From Alphaproteobacteria bacterium (GTDB taxonomy: Bacteria; Pseudomonadota; Alphaproteobacteria; Sphingomonadales; Rhodothalassiaceae), in assembly GCA_003695555.1 (NCBI GenBank), contig RFIU01000138.1, positions 1-5,054 on the forward strand: a stretch of DNA of 5,054 bases, given 5' to 3'. Below are positions 1 to 5,054 of this stretch, in pieces. Below the pieces are notes generated by a model. The model worked only from the letters and a program-made list of their open reading frames with translations. It made no database searches and was not told where the DNA came from. The position numbers were made by a program, and so were the translations under genes. How positions within the stretch are numbered: position 1 is the first letter of the stretch; every line of letters begins with the position of its first letter.

Positions 1-110
1 CCTTCGGGCAACGGCAGCAGTTCGTCGAGCAGCGCATCGATGGCGCCACCCACCTCGGCCATTGCATTCTTCAGCGCGGCGAAACGATCGGTCGTGGGGG
101 CGTTCTTCAT
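1..110 (-). CDS. ispA: Polyprenyl (farnesyl/geranyl) diphosphate synthase, N-terminal fragment
   Basis: Only the first 36 codons are present (MKNAPTTDRF..., ending ...LLDELLPLPE), and the frame runs off the left edge of the window. The helical N-terminus with the pattern AIDALLDELLPLPE resembles the start of bacterial short-chain trans-prenyltransferases (IspA/GGPP synthase type). These condense isopentenyl diphosphate with allylic diphosphates in the cytoplasm to supply quinone, carotenoid and cell-wall lipid carriers. The DDxxD motifs that would prove this lie outside the window, so the call leans on position: ispA directly downstream of xseB is a very common bacterial arrangement. The ATG at 110-108 overlaps the xseB stop as ATGA, which implies translational coupling, and a GAAGGAAG stretch lies about 11 nt upstream. 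An internal ATG at 62-60 is a possible alternative start. It could be another polyprenyl synthetase paralogue. Confidence 0.72.
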   Translation of the reverse strand, partial: MKNAPTTDRFAALKNAMAEVGGAIDALLDELLPLPE

Positions 111-376
111 GGCGTGTCGGCTTCCTTCAGCTTGACCTCGCCATCGGCCCCCAGCTCGATCTTCTCGATCCGCAGCTCGGCATCGCGCAGCTTCGCCTCG
201 CAATGGCGCTTCAGGGCCGCCCCGCGCTCATAAAGCGCGATCGATTCGTCGAGCCCCGCCTCGCCCCGTTCGAGGCGCTGAACGATTCCCTCCAGCTCGG
301 ACAAAGCCTGTTCGAAGCTGAGTTCCGCGATCCCGGCTTCCACCCCGTCCGGTGTTGTGCTGTCTTCTTCGGCCAT
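107..376 (-). CDS. xseB: Exodeoxyribonuclease VII small subunit
   Basis: This gene encodes 89 aa, slightly longer than the usual ~80 aa because of a short acidic N-terminal tail. The family signature is clear: LSFEQALSELEGIVQRLERG at about residues 19-38, then GLDESIALYERGAALKRHCE and a helix containing KLRDAELRIEKI. XseB is the small helical subunit that joins several copies to one XseA to form exonuclease VII, a cytoplasmic nuclease that degrades single-stranded DNA from both ends in repair and recombination. The start at 376 is preferred over an in-frame ATG at 406 (99 aa) because AAGGGG (388-383) sits 6 nt before it, whereas the ATG at 406 has only a weak GGGATC ahead of it. The stop overlaps the next start as ATGA. 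The gene follows fadD after 42 nt with no visible terminator, so cotranscription is likely. XseA is not in the window. Confidence 0.96.
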   Translation of the reverse strand: MAEEDSTTPDGVEAGIAELSFEQALSELEGIVQRLERGEAGLDESIALYERGAALKRHCEAKLRDAELRIEKIELGADGEVKLKEADTP

Positions 377-382
377 TTTCCG

Positions 383-388
383 CCCCTT
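383..388 (-). promoter_or_regulatory. Ribosome binding site deciding the xseB start
   Basis: On the minus strand this reads AAGGGG, 6 nt before the ATG at 376-374. It supports the 89-aa form of XseB over the 99-aa form starting at 406. Confidence 0.6.
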
Positions 389-418
389 GGCTTGCGTGTC
401 CGGCATGATCCCGGTGTG

Positions 419-2095
419 TTAGCCTTGGCCGTCTTCCTCCGCAAGGGCGCGCCGCGAAATCTTGCCGACCATGGTCCTTGGCAACTCGTCCCGGAACACG
501 ATCCTTCGGGGCATCTCATGCTTGCCGATGCGGGTCTTGAGGAAGGCGAGCAGCTCGTCGGCCGTCAGTTCCGCACCCGGCTTGACGACCACGAATGCCT
601 TCGGCACCTCGCCGAGATAGTCGTCCGGAACGCCGATGACCGCCGCTTCCGCCACCGCCGGGTGGCGATAGATCGCCTCTTCGATGGTGCGCGGATAGAC
701 GTTGAAGCCCCCCACCAGGATCAGATCCTTGGCCCGATCGACGAGGAAGGTGTAGCCGTCCTCGTCCATATGGCCGATATCCCCGGTCAACAGCATCCGA
801 CCATCGACGATCGTGCGGGCGGTCTCGTCAGGGCATTTCCAATAGCCCTTCATCACCTGCGGTCCGCGCACCGCGATCTCGCCCGTCTCGCCGAGCGGCA
901 GGGGAGCATGGGGGGGGTCGCGATCGACGATGACGAGCTCGGTCGCCGGCAGCGGCAGACCGATCGAGCCGGGCTTTCCTTCCTTGCCGGGCGGATTGGC
1001 GGAAACGCTCGGCGAGGCTTCCGTCAGACCATAGCCTTCGCTGATCTTGAGACCGGGAATATGCGCCTCGAAACGCCGCTTCAGCTCGACCGGCATCGGC
1101 GCACCCCCGGAAAAGCAGCGCTTGACGCTGGAAAGGTCGTAGCGGCCGATGCCCGGATAGGCGAGCATCGCCGAGAACATCGTCGGGACACCCGGCAGCA
1201 TGGTGACGCGGCGCCGTTCGATCAGCTTCAGGGCCGCTTCCAGCTCGAACTTCGGCAGCATCGCGATCTCGCCGCCGAGCAGCGTCGTCGTGTTCATCAC
1301 CAGCGTCATCGCATAGACATGGAACAGCGGCAGGGCTCCGAACATCACCTCGCGTCCCGGCACCGCATCGGGATCCCAGTCACGGTTCTGCTGCGCATTG
1401 ATGGTCAGATTGGCGTGCGTCAGCATCGCCCCCTTCGGGCGTCCGGTGGTGCCGCCGGTATATTGCAGCACCGCGACGTCCTCCTTCGGGTCGATTTCCA
1501 CCGGCTCGGGCGCCCCGCCCCATTTCATCAGGTCCTTCCAGGCAAGATGCCGATGACCATCGAAGGCGAGCCGGGCACGCCGTCTTCCCCCCGTCAGGCG
1601 ATAGAGAAAGCGCTTAGCCAGCGGCAGCGCCTCTTCGATACGGGTGGTGACGACGCGCTCGAGCGACGTATCGTCAAGCAGGCGCATGGCCTTGTCGTGC
1701 AACTCGGGGACATCGACCGTGATCAGGATCCGCGTTTCGCTGTTGCGAACCTGATGCGCCAGCTCCTCACCCGAATAGAGCGGCGAACAGTTGACCACGG
1801 TGCCACCGGCCATCAGCACCGCATAGTAGGAGATCACGAACTGCGGACAGTTGGGCATGAAGATGCCGACGTGAACACCTCTTTGCACGCCGATCTCCTG
1901 CAGCCCCGCCGCCAGACGACGCACCAGATCGAAGCTCTCGCGATAGCGATAGACGCGTCCCATGAACTCAAGATGCGGGCGGCCGGGGAAGGCCGCTGCA
2001 GCCTGTTCGATCAGGGTATGGACCGGCAAGCCCTCATATTCCTTGTCCCAGCGCACATGCGCCGGATAGTTCTTCAGCCATGGACGTTCGGTCAT
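419..2095 (-). CDS. fadD: Long-chain fatty acid--CoA ligase (AMP-forming, ANL superfamily)
   Basis: This 558-aa protein is close to the length of E. coli FadD (561 aa). It activates free fatty acids to acyl-CoA through an acyl-adenylate, using ATP and CoA, at the inner face of the cytoplasmic membrane. The adenylation core motifs are all present and in order: the phosphate-binding P-loop YTGGTTGRPKGAMLTH at about 212-227, GYGLTE at 354-359, the TGD motif at 437-439, the hinge/linker VDRAKDLILVGGFNVYP at 452-468, and the catalytic lysine in PRTMVGK (about K545). The FadD-like phrase QYTGGTTG and the N-terminus ERPWLKNYP favour long-chain FadD over acetyl-CoA synthetase. I chose the ATG at 2095 because family homology begins there; it has GGAAAG about 10 nt upstream. 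A GTG at 2155 would add 20 residues of unfamiliar sequence. The gene sits 68 nt after the dehydrogenase and 42 nt before xseB. The true acyl chain-length preference cannot be read from sequence. Confidence 0.93.
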   Translation of the reverse strand: MTERPWLKNYPAHVRWDKEYEGLPVHTLIEQAAAAFPGRPHLEFMGRVYRYRESFDLVRRLAAGLQEIGVQRGVHVGIFMPNCPQFVISYYAVLMAGGTVVNCSPLYSGEELAHQVRNSETRILITVDVPELHDKAMRLLDDTSLERVVTTRIEEALPLAKRFLYRLTGGRRRARLAFDGHRHLAWKDLMKWGGAPEPVEIDPKEDVAVLQYTGGTTGRPKGAMLTHANLTINAQQNRDWDPDAVPGREVMFGALPLFHVYAMTLVMNTTTLLGGEIAMLPKFELEAALKLIERRRVTMLPGVPTMFSAMLAYPGIGRYDLSSVKRCFSGGAPMPVELKRRFEAHIPGLKISEGYGLTEASPSVSANPPGKEGKPGSIGLPLPATELVIVDRDPPHAPLPLGETGEIAVRGPQVMKGYWKCPDETARTIVDGRMLLTGDIGHMDEDGYTFLVDRAKDLILVGGFNVYPRTIEEAIYRHPAVAEAAVIGVPDDYLGEVPKAFVVVKPGAELTADELLAFLKTRIGKHEMPRRIVFRDELPRTMVGKISRRALAEEDGQG

Positions 2096-2163
2096 CGTTA
2101 CGCGTCTTTCCGTCTCTCGATCCTGCCGGCATTGCCCCGCGCCGACCGCCTCCACCCGATCTT

Positions 2164-2988
2164 CTAAAGGAAGAAATCGGGGACGAGATCCATTCCCGGC
2201 TCGACCGCATAAGCCGTGAAATCATGAATGCCGGCCTCACGCAGCACTTCTTCATCGATGAAGAAATTGCCGCTTGTCTCCCGCGCCGGGCGGGTCAGGA
2301 TCCGGTGCGCTGCGTCGGCCATGATCTCGGGCTTGCGCGAACGCCTCACCATTTCATCGCCGCCGAGCAGATTGCGCACCGCCGCAGTGGCGATCGCCGT
2401 CCTCGGCCACAGGGCATTGAAGGCGACCCGGCCGCGGAACTCCTCGGCCATCCCGAGCACGCACATGCTCATGCCGTATTTTGCCATCGTATAGGCGACA
2501 TGGGGCGCGAACCAGCGCTTGTCCATGTTTAGCGGCGGCGAGATCATCAGAACATGGGGATTGTCGGCTTCCAGCAGATGCGGCAGGGCGAGCTTCGAAC
2601 ACAAGAAGGTGCCGCGCGCGTTCACCTGATGCATCAGGTCGAAGCGCTTCATATCGGTCTGCAGGGTGGGGGTCAGCGAAATCGCGCTCGCATTGTTGAT
2701 CAGGATGTCGAGCCCACCGAAGGCCTCGACCGTCTTTTCGATTGCCGCGGCCACCTGATCTTCATGGCGGACATCGACAACGAGCGGCAGAGCCCGCCCG
2801 CCGGCCGCCTCGATCTCCTCGGCGGCGCTGTAGATGGTGCCGGCAAGCTTCGGGTGGGGTTCCGCCGTCTTGGCGGCGATCGCGATATTCGCGCCATCGG
2901 CGGCCGCCCGCTTGGCGATTGCCAGCCCGATGCCGCGGCTCGCCCCGGTGATGAAGAGGGTTCTGCCCTTCAACGTATGCTCGTCCAT
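2164..2988 (-). CDS. HSDL2-type short-chain dehydrogenase/reductase
   Basis: This 274-aa NAD(P)-dependent oxidoreductase has a single Rossmann fold. The cofactor loop TGASRGIG is at 14-21, NNAS at 98-101, the structural/catalytic Asn in QVNARG at N123, and the active site is S150, Y166 and K170 (YTMAK). The spacing and phrases AKTAEPHPKLAGTIYSAAEEI, ISPPLN and AYTMAKYGMSMCVLGMAEEF match the hydroxysteroid-dehydrogenase-like-2 group. In animals that group is peroxisomal/mitochondrial and carries an extra SCP2 lipid-binding domain; here the protein ends after the dehydrogenase domain. R18 and K40 suggest NADP(H) preference, which is inference. The substrate is unknown; a 3-hydroxyacyl or related lipid intermediate would suit the neighbouring fadD. 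The start at 2988 is fixed by a strong AGGAGGAG 8 nt upstream. The same frame is open much further upstream, but that part is antiphase to the hydrolase gene and is not real. The gene overlaps the hydrolase by 19 nt. Confidence 0.93.
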   Translation of the reverse strand: MDEHTLKGRTLFITGASRGIGLAIAKRAAADGANIAIAAKTAEPHPKLAGTIYSAAEEIEAAGGRALPLVVDVRHEDQVAAAIEKTVEAFGGLDILINNASAISLTPTLQTDMKRFDLMHQVNARGTFLCSKLALPHLLEADNPHVLMISPPLNMDKRWFAPHVAYTMAKYGMSMCVLGMAEEFRGRVAFNALWPRTAIATAAVRNLLGGDEMVRRSRKPEIMADAAHRILTRPARETSGNFFIDEEVLREAGIHDFTAYAVEPGMDLVPDFFL

Positions 2989-4217
2989 GGTGCCGTCTCC
3001 TCCTGGCCTCTGGTGATCTTCGCAAGCCGCTCCACCACCTCCTGCGCCTGATAGCGCGCACGCCAGACGAAGCGATGCGCGCCCGTCGCATCCGGTTCGC
3101 GCGCCAGCACGCCTTCCGCCTCCAGAAAATGGAGATGCGCCAGCGCCTCGCCGGTCGCCATCATGTATTCCATGCCCGCGACCCGGCGTCGATAGAGGGC
3201 GGGAAAGATTTCCACCGCCGCACGCGGTTGCTCGCGGCACATTTCTGCAACCCCGCCCAGGCGCTCGACATGCTTGCCGATCAGCTGATCGAGCCGTGGG
3301 TGAAGTCCCCTGAAGGGACGATTGTGGGCCGGCAGCACCAGCGTATCGGCAGGCAATGCCCGCAGCCGCGCCAGTCCTTCCAGCCATTCGGCGAGCGGAT
3401 TGCCGAACGGTTCGGACGGATAGACCGAGACGTTGGAACTGATCTCGGGCAGGACCTGATCCCCGGAAACCAGCAACCGGCGCTTAGGGTCGAAGAAGCT
3501 AAGATGCCCCGGCGCATGCCCTGCCGTCTCAATCGCCCACCATAAGGCGCCGCCGATCTTCAGCGGTTCGGTCGGATCGATTCGATGCACACCGATCGGC
3601 AGCCGTTCCACCCCTTCGCGATAGCGTCCCCAGCCGGCGGCGCGCAGGCGTTCGAGCGCTTCGGGCGAAAAACCCGCGCGATGGAAGAATTCGAGCACTT
3701 CCGCCGGCACTTCGGGCGCCTTGTCGAACCACAGCGTGCGGGCATAGAGCCAGCAGACGCGACTGGCATGCACCTTAAGTCCATATCGGTCCGCGAACCA
3801 GCCGGCGAGCCCCAGATGATCGGGATGGTGATGGGTGAGCAGAAGGCGGGTGAGATGGATCCGCCCATCCTTGCTGCGCGTGCCGCCGGTGCCGACGAGG
3901 CGACGCCAGGCGGCCTTCGTCTCCTTCGAGCGGATGCCGGTATCGACCAGCGCGAACTCTCCCTCGGCGCCATCGGGCAGCAGATAGAGATTGATGTGAT
4001 CCAGCCCCCAGGGCAGCGGCATGCGCAGCCAGCCGATGCCGTGTGCGATCTCCACCACCTCGCCGATGGCGGGGGGATGTGCCCACGGATATTCGAGCGC
4101 GGAAGCATCCGTGCGGGTGGGCAGCCGATGGTCGGCGCCCGGCTCGTTCGGCTCGTGGCGTAGCGCCTCGGTCAGGTCCGCCGGCGGCGAGCCGCTTTCG
4201 TTCATCGAGGTTTTCAT
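2970..4217 (-). CDS. Metallo-beta-lactamase-fold hydrolase with C-terminal winged-helix-like domain (LACTB2-like)
   Basis: This 415-aa protein carries a full binuclear metal site: H129, H131, D133 and H134 in LLLTHHHPDHLG, H234 in TAGHAPGH, D253 in SGDQVLP and H298 in PAHN. After the ~300-residue catalytic domain, about residues 305-405 form a helical segment ending EALAHLHFLEAEGVLARE..., consistent with the winged-helix tail found in LACTB2-type and related hydrolases. The family includes thioesterases, lactonases and nucleases, so the reaction is not determined. Placed ahead of an HSDL2-type dehydrogenase and fadD, an acyl-thioester or lactone substrate is a reasonable inference. The first ~45 residues are polar, Pro/Glu-rich and probably disordered, with no signal peptide, so it is probably cytoplasmic. 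The ATG at 4217 lacks a good ribosome site, and the ATG at 4205 (four codons later) is equally possible. The stop lies within the start of the dehydrogenase gene. Confidence 0.92.
   Translation of the reverse strand: MKTSMNESGSPPADLTEALRHEPNEPGADHRLPTRTDASALEYPWAHPPAIGEVVEIAHGIGWLRMPLPWGLDHINLYLLPDGAEGEFALVDTGIRSKETKAAWRRLVGTGGTRSKDGRIHLTRLLLTHHHPDHLGLAGWFADRYGLKVHASRVCWLYARTLWFDKAPEVPAEVLEFFHRAGFSPEALERLRAAGWGRYREGVERLPIGVHRIDPTEPLKIGGALWWAIETAGHAPGHLSFFDPKRRLLVSGDQVLPEISSNVSVYPSEPFGNPLAEWLEGLARLRALPADTLVLPAHNRPFRGLHPRLDQLIGKHVERLGGVAEMCREQPRAAVEIFPALYRRRVAGMEYMMATGEALAHLHFLEAEGVLAREPDATGAHRFVWRARYQAQEVVERLAKITRGQEETAPWTSIR
2997..3004 (-). promoter_or_regulatory. Strong Shine-Dalgarno inside the hydrolase gene for the dehydrogenase
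   Basis: The minus strand reads AGGAGGAG, 8 nt before the ATG at 2988. It lies inside the last codons of the hydrolase gene, so the dehydrogenase can be initiated independently while remaining on the same message. It is the best ribosome binding site in the leftward gene train and decides the 274-aa start. Confidence 0.8.
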
Positions 4218-4398
4218 GCCGATCAGCTACGCGCTGCACCGCACAAAAGGCAAGGGGCAAGCGCCCCACCCGCCCGGAACCGGAAGGGGCGGCGGCGTCT
4301 TTGGCGTAGGCCGGTCCGATACGGCGGCCGCCGCACCCGATTCCTCCGCCGATGTCCGTCTAGCGGAGCGGATCACCCAAGTCGCATCGAGCGCGCTC

Positions 4399-4647
4399 TC
4401 ACGGGGCCTCACCGTCGTCTTCCTTTATATCGTCCTTTACATCGTCATAGCCCGGCAGATCGCCCGCCTTGCGAACCTCCGCAACCTCGATGCGGACGCC
4501 CTTGCCGCTCACCGAAACGGTCAGACGACGAAAATACAATGCAAGGAGGCCGATCGTTCCGAAGCCGAGCAGTCCCCACGCACCCCACCCGCCGGACACG
4601 GACAGCAGGCCCAGCACCGCCAGCAGGCCGATGGTGAAAAGAAGCAC
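4399..4647 (-). CDS. Small two-helix membrane protein, possibly a truncated or interrupted gene
   Basis: This frame encodes 82 aa from a GTG at 4647. Two hydrophobic segments are visible, LLFTIGLLAVLGLL (about 2-15) and GLLGFGTIGLLALYF (about 25-39), separated by a Gly/Trp-rich turn (SGGWGAWG). A basic RRL stop-transfer follows, then a charged tail with valine-alternating beta-like sequence (RLTVSVSGKGVRIEVAEV), ending very acidic (DDVKDDIKEDDGE). Codons are strongly G/C-ending, as expected for a real gene here. I do not recognise the family, and the function is unknown. The GTG has no ribosome site and sits directly behind an in-frame TGA. A far better start (ATG at 4686 with AAGGGGGG 7 nt upstream) is in the same frame, so the natural product may be a 95-residue protein broken by one stop codon. 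It lies 181 nt before the hydrolase on the same strand and may head that transcript. Confidence 0.55.
   Translation of the reverse strand: MLLFTIGLLAVLGLLSVSGGWGAWGLLGFGTIGLLALYFRRLTVSVSGKGVRIEVAEVRKAGDLPGYDDVKDDIKEDDGEAP
4423..4446 (-). repeat. Two-copy 12-bp in-frame direct repeat
   Basis: Plus-strand units CTTTATATCGTC (4423-4434) and CTTTACATCGTC (4435-4446) differ by one base. On the coding strand they give DDVK-DDIK in the acidic C-terminal tail of the small membrane protein. A 12-nt unit keeps the frame, which fits a local duplication under coding constraint. Confidence 0.7.
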
Positions 4648-4686
4648 TCAGGCGCCAAGAGCGATACGGCCGGCGAGGATACGCAT
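4648..4686 (-). other. 12-codon mini-ORF in frame with the membrane gene, ending TGA directly before its GTG
   Basis: The reading MRILAGRIALGA starts at the ATG at 4686-4684 and stops at TGA 4650-4648. The next codon is the GTG of the 82-aa membrane frame. The peptide has the cationic-then-small-hydrophobic look of the cytoplasmic N-terminus of a membrane protein, so it fits as the missing first 12 residues. Alternatives are a translated leader that couples translation by stop-restart, or a nonsense mutation or base-call error. Confidence 0.45.
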
Positions 4687-4693
4687 TCACATG

Positions 4694-4701
4694 CCCCCCT
4701 T
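4694..4701 (-). promoter_or_regulatory. Ribosome binding site pointing at the ATG at 4686, not the GTG at 4647
   Basis: The minus strand reads AAGGGGGG, 7 nt before the ATG at 4686. Between them lies a start-stop pair, ATGTGA (4692-4687), abutting that ATG. Its position argues that initiation occurs at 4686, upstream of the in-frame TGA. Confidence 0.5.
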
Positions 4702-4703
4702 CG

Positions 4704-4715
4704 GTAGATGTAGAT
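4704..4715. repeat. Tandem GTAGAT hexamer, two copies
   Basis: GTAGAT occurs twice in a row on the plus strand, in the leader just upstream of the AAGGGGGG ribosome site of the minus-strand membrane gene. It may be chance; no function can be assigned. Confidence 0.5.
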
Positions 4716-4774
4716 GTCTCCCTCCTCCTGTCCTGCGGGAGTGTGACAGCCCCGATGACGCAAACGCAAAGCCG

Positions 4775-4802
4775 TTGACCAGGGCGCGAACGAATGTATC
4801 AA
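4775..4802 (+). promoter_or_regulatory. Putative sigma-70-type promoter for the rightward gene
   Basis: TTGACC (4775-4780) and TATCAA (4797-4802) are 16 bp apart at the edge of a very AT-rich island (about 4795-4836) in otherwise GC-rich DNA. Transcription would begin near 4809 and leave a leader of roughly 80 nt before the ATG at 4888. A second possibility in the same island is TTGATT (4808-4813) with ATATAT (4831-4836), 17 bp apart. No comparably good leftward promoter was seen. Confidence 0.45.
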
Positions 4803-4812
4803 TGATATTGAT
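4798..4812. promoter_or_regulatory. Perfect inverted repeat overlapping the -10 region (operator candidate)
   Basis: ATCAAT-GAT-ATTGAT has two perfect 6-bp arms around a 3-bp centre. It covers the proposed -10 element and the expected transcription start, which is where a repressor dimer would sit. It does not match any operator consensus I can name with confidence. Confidence 0.4.
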
Positions 4813-4834
4813 TTTTTCATGAATAGTGGTATAT

Positions 4835-4888
4835 ATGAGCATCCTGATGGGCTTTGCATGGGGCACGACCGGCATGGGAGAGAATTGA
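4835..4888 (+). other. 17-codon leader ORF overlapping the next start as TGATG
   Basis: The frame ATG 4835 to TGA 4886-4888 reads MSILMGFAWGTTGMGEN. Its stop overlaps the ATG at 4888 by one base, a geometry typical of stop-restart coupling. Its own ribosome site is weak (AGTGG, 5 nt upstream). The GGAGAG that serves the downstream start lies inside its last codons. It is short enough to be chance, so it is only a candidate leader peptide. Confidence 0.25.
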
Positions 4889-5054
4889 TGGCAGAGGCAG
4901 CGACGCCACAGCCTCACCCCGCAGAGACGAAGACGATGACGGACACCGACGCATCTCCGGCGCCGGATCCCGCCGACAAGCGGGGCATGACGCGGGCGCC
5001 ACGCCGCACAAGAAAAGCCGGCGCGGGGCCGACCAGCGCCGGTGTGCGCCGGCA
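4888..5054 (+). CDS. N-terminal fragment of an unrecognised protein, runs off the right edge
   Basis: Fifty-five complete codons are visible and the frame stays open to the end of the window. Residues 1-32 are Ala/Pro/Thr/Asp/Glu-rich and probably disordered (MAEAATPQPH..., TDTDASPAPDPAD). A strongly basic stretch follows from about 32 to 55 (KRGMTRAPRRTRKAG...GVRR). No domain is reached, so I assign no function. A disordered tail followed by basic residues, downstream of a promoter with a palindrome, would suit a DNA-binding regulator, but that is inference only. The ATG at 4888 is preferred because GGGAGAG lies about 5 nt upstream. The same frame is open back to 4759 and also has ATGs at 4819 (no ribosome site, would add 23 residues) and 4858. 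It diverges from the leftward gene train. Confidence 0.5.
   Translation, partial: MAEAATPQPHPAETKTMTDTDASPAPDPADKRGMTRAPRRTRKAGAGPTSAGVRR

Noticed and set aside
62..2167. A 701-codon open frame on the plus strand.
   Set aside because: It is entirely antisense to xseB and fadD, which have complete family motifs. The translation has no recognisable domain, is rich in His, Arg and Gln, and is a typical GC-rich shadow frame.
2989..3387. Upstream in-frame extension of the dehydrogenase to 407 aa.
   Set aside because: The extra residues overlap the hydrolase gene out of phase and match nothing. The strong AGGAGGAG at 2997-3004 and family homology both place the start at 2988.
4254..4267. GGGGC-AAGC-GCCCC hairpin followed leftward by TTGCCTTTT, considered as a terminator.
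   Set aside because: The stem is only 5 bp and the T-run is broken. Nearby GC-rich palindromes (4322-4333, 4389-4398, 4344-4368) also lack T-runs and are expected by chance at this base composition.
4227..4412. A 61-codon minus-strand frame between the hydrolase and the membrane protein gene.
   Set aside because: It has Pro/Arg/Ala-rich low-complexity sequence, no ribosome site and no recognisable motif, and is probably non-coding leader.
4722..4731. An orphan AGGAGGAGGG Shine-Dalgarno-like stretch on the minus strand.
   Set aside because: No ATG, GTG or TTG lies at a usable distance downstream; the next start is about 30 nt away and has its own ribosome site.
4687..4842. A 51-codon minus-strand frame from ATG 4842 (MLIYTTIHEK...) ending ATG-TGA just before the ATG at 4686.
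   Set aside because: Its stop position is suggestive of coupling and the middle reads plausibly, but it has no properly spaced ribosome site, runs through the AT-rich promoter island, and ends in low-complexity His/Gly/Arg sequence. Coding is not supported.
5017..5053. Inverted repeat GCCGGCGC ... GCGCCGGC with an internal GCGCCGG copy.
   Set aside because: It lies inside the open rightward frame in very GC-rich DNA, with no T-run or neighbouring copies. Chance is the simplest explanation.

Overview
The window looks like chromosomal DNA of a high-GC Gram-negative bacterium, most probably an alphaproteobacterium. This rests on the G/C-ending codons of the confident genes, the FadD and XseB sequences, and the xseB-ispA junction. 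I cannot name a genus. There are no RNA genes, CRISPR arrays, insertion sequences or phage genes.

From 4217 down to 1, everything is one tightly packed leftward (minus-strand) gene train. In transcription order it holds a metallo-beta-lactamase-fold hydrolase, an HSDL2-type short-chain dehydrogenase, a long-chain fatty-acyl-CoA ligase (fadD), exonuclease VII small subunit (xseB), and the first 36 codons of a polyprenyl diphosphate synthase (probably ispA), cut by the window edge. The hydrolase and dehydrogenase overlap by 19 nt and xseB and ispA by 4 nt; the other gaps are short. The first three genes look like an acyl-CoA or lipid module joined to a housekeeping DNA-repair/isoprenoid pair.

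The stretch 4218-4887 is less conventional. A convincing small two-helix membrane protein lies on the minus strand (4399-4647). Its best start signals lie 39 nt upstream, separated from the body of the frame by an in-frame TGA. This may be a nonsense mutation, a sequence error, or a coupled mini-ORF. Beyond it is a conspicuously AT-rich island (about 4795-4836) with a rightward promoter candidate overlapped by a perfect inverted repeat. It precedes a rightward gene that runs off the window end (4888-5054, unknown product, basic region after an acidic/Pro-rich N-terminus).

Most of the window is ordinary, well-conserved metabolism. I see no clear evidence of a new defence, mobile or RNA system. 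The best leads are the interrupted membrane gene, the divergent control region, and the hydrolase-dehydrogenase-ligase linkage.
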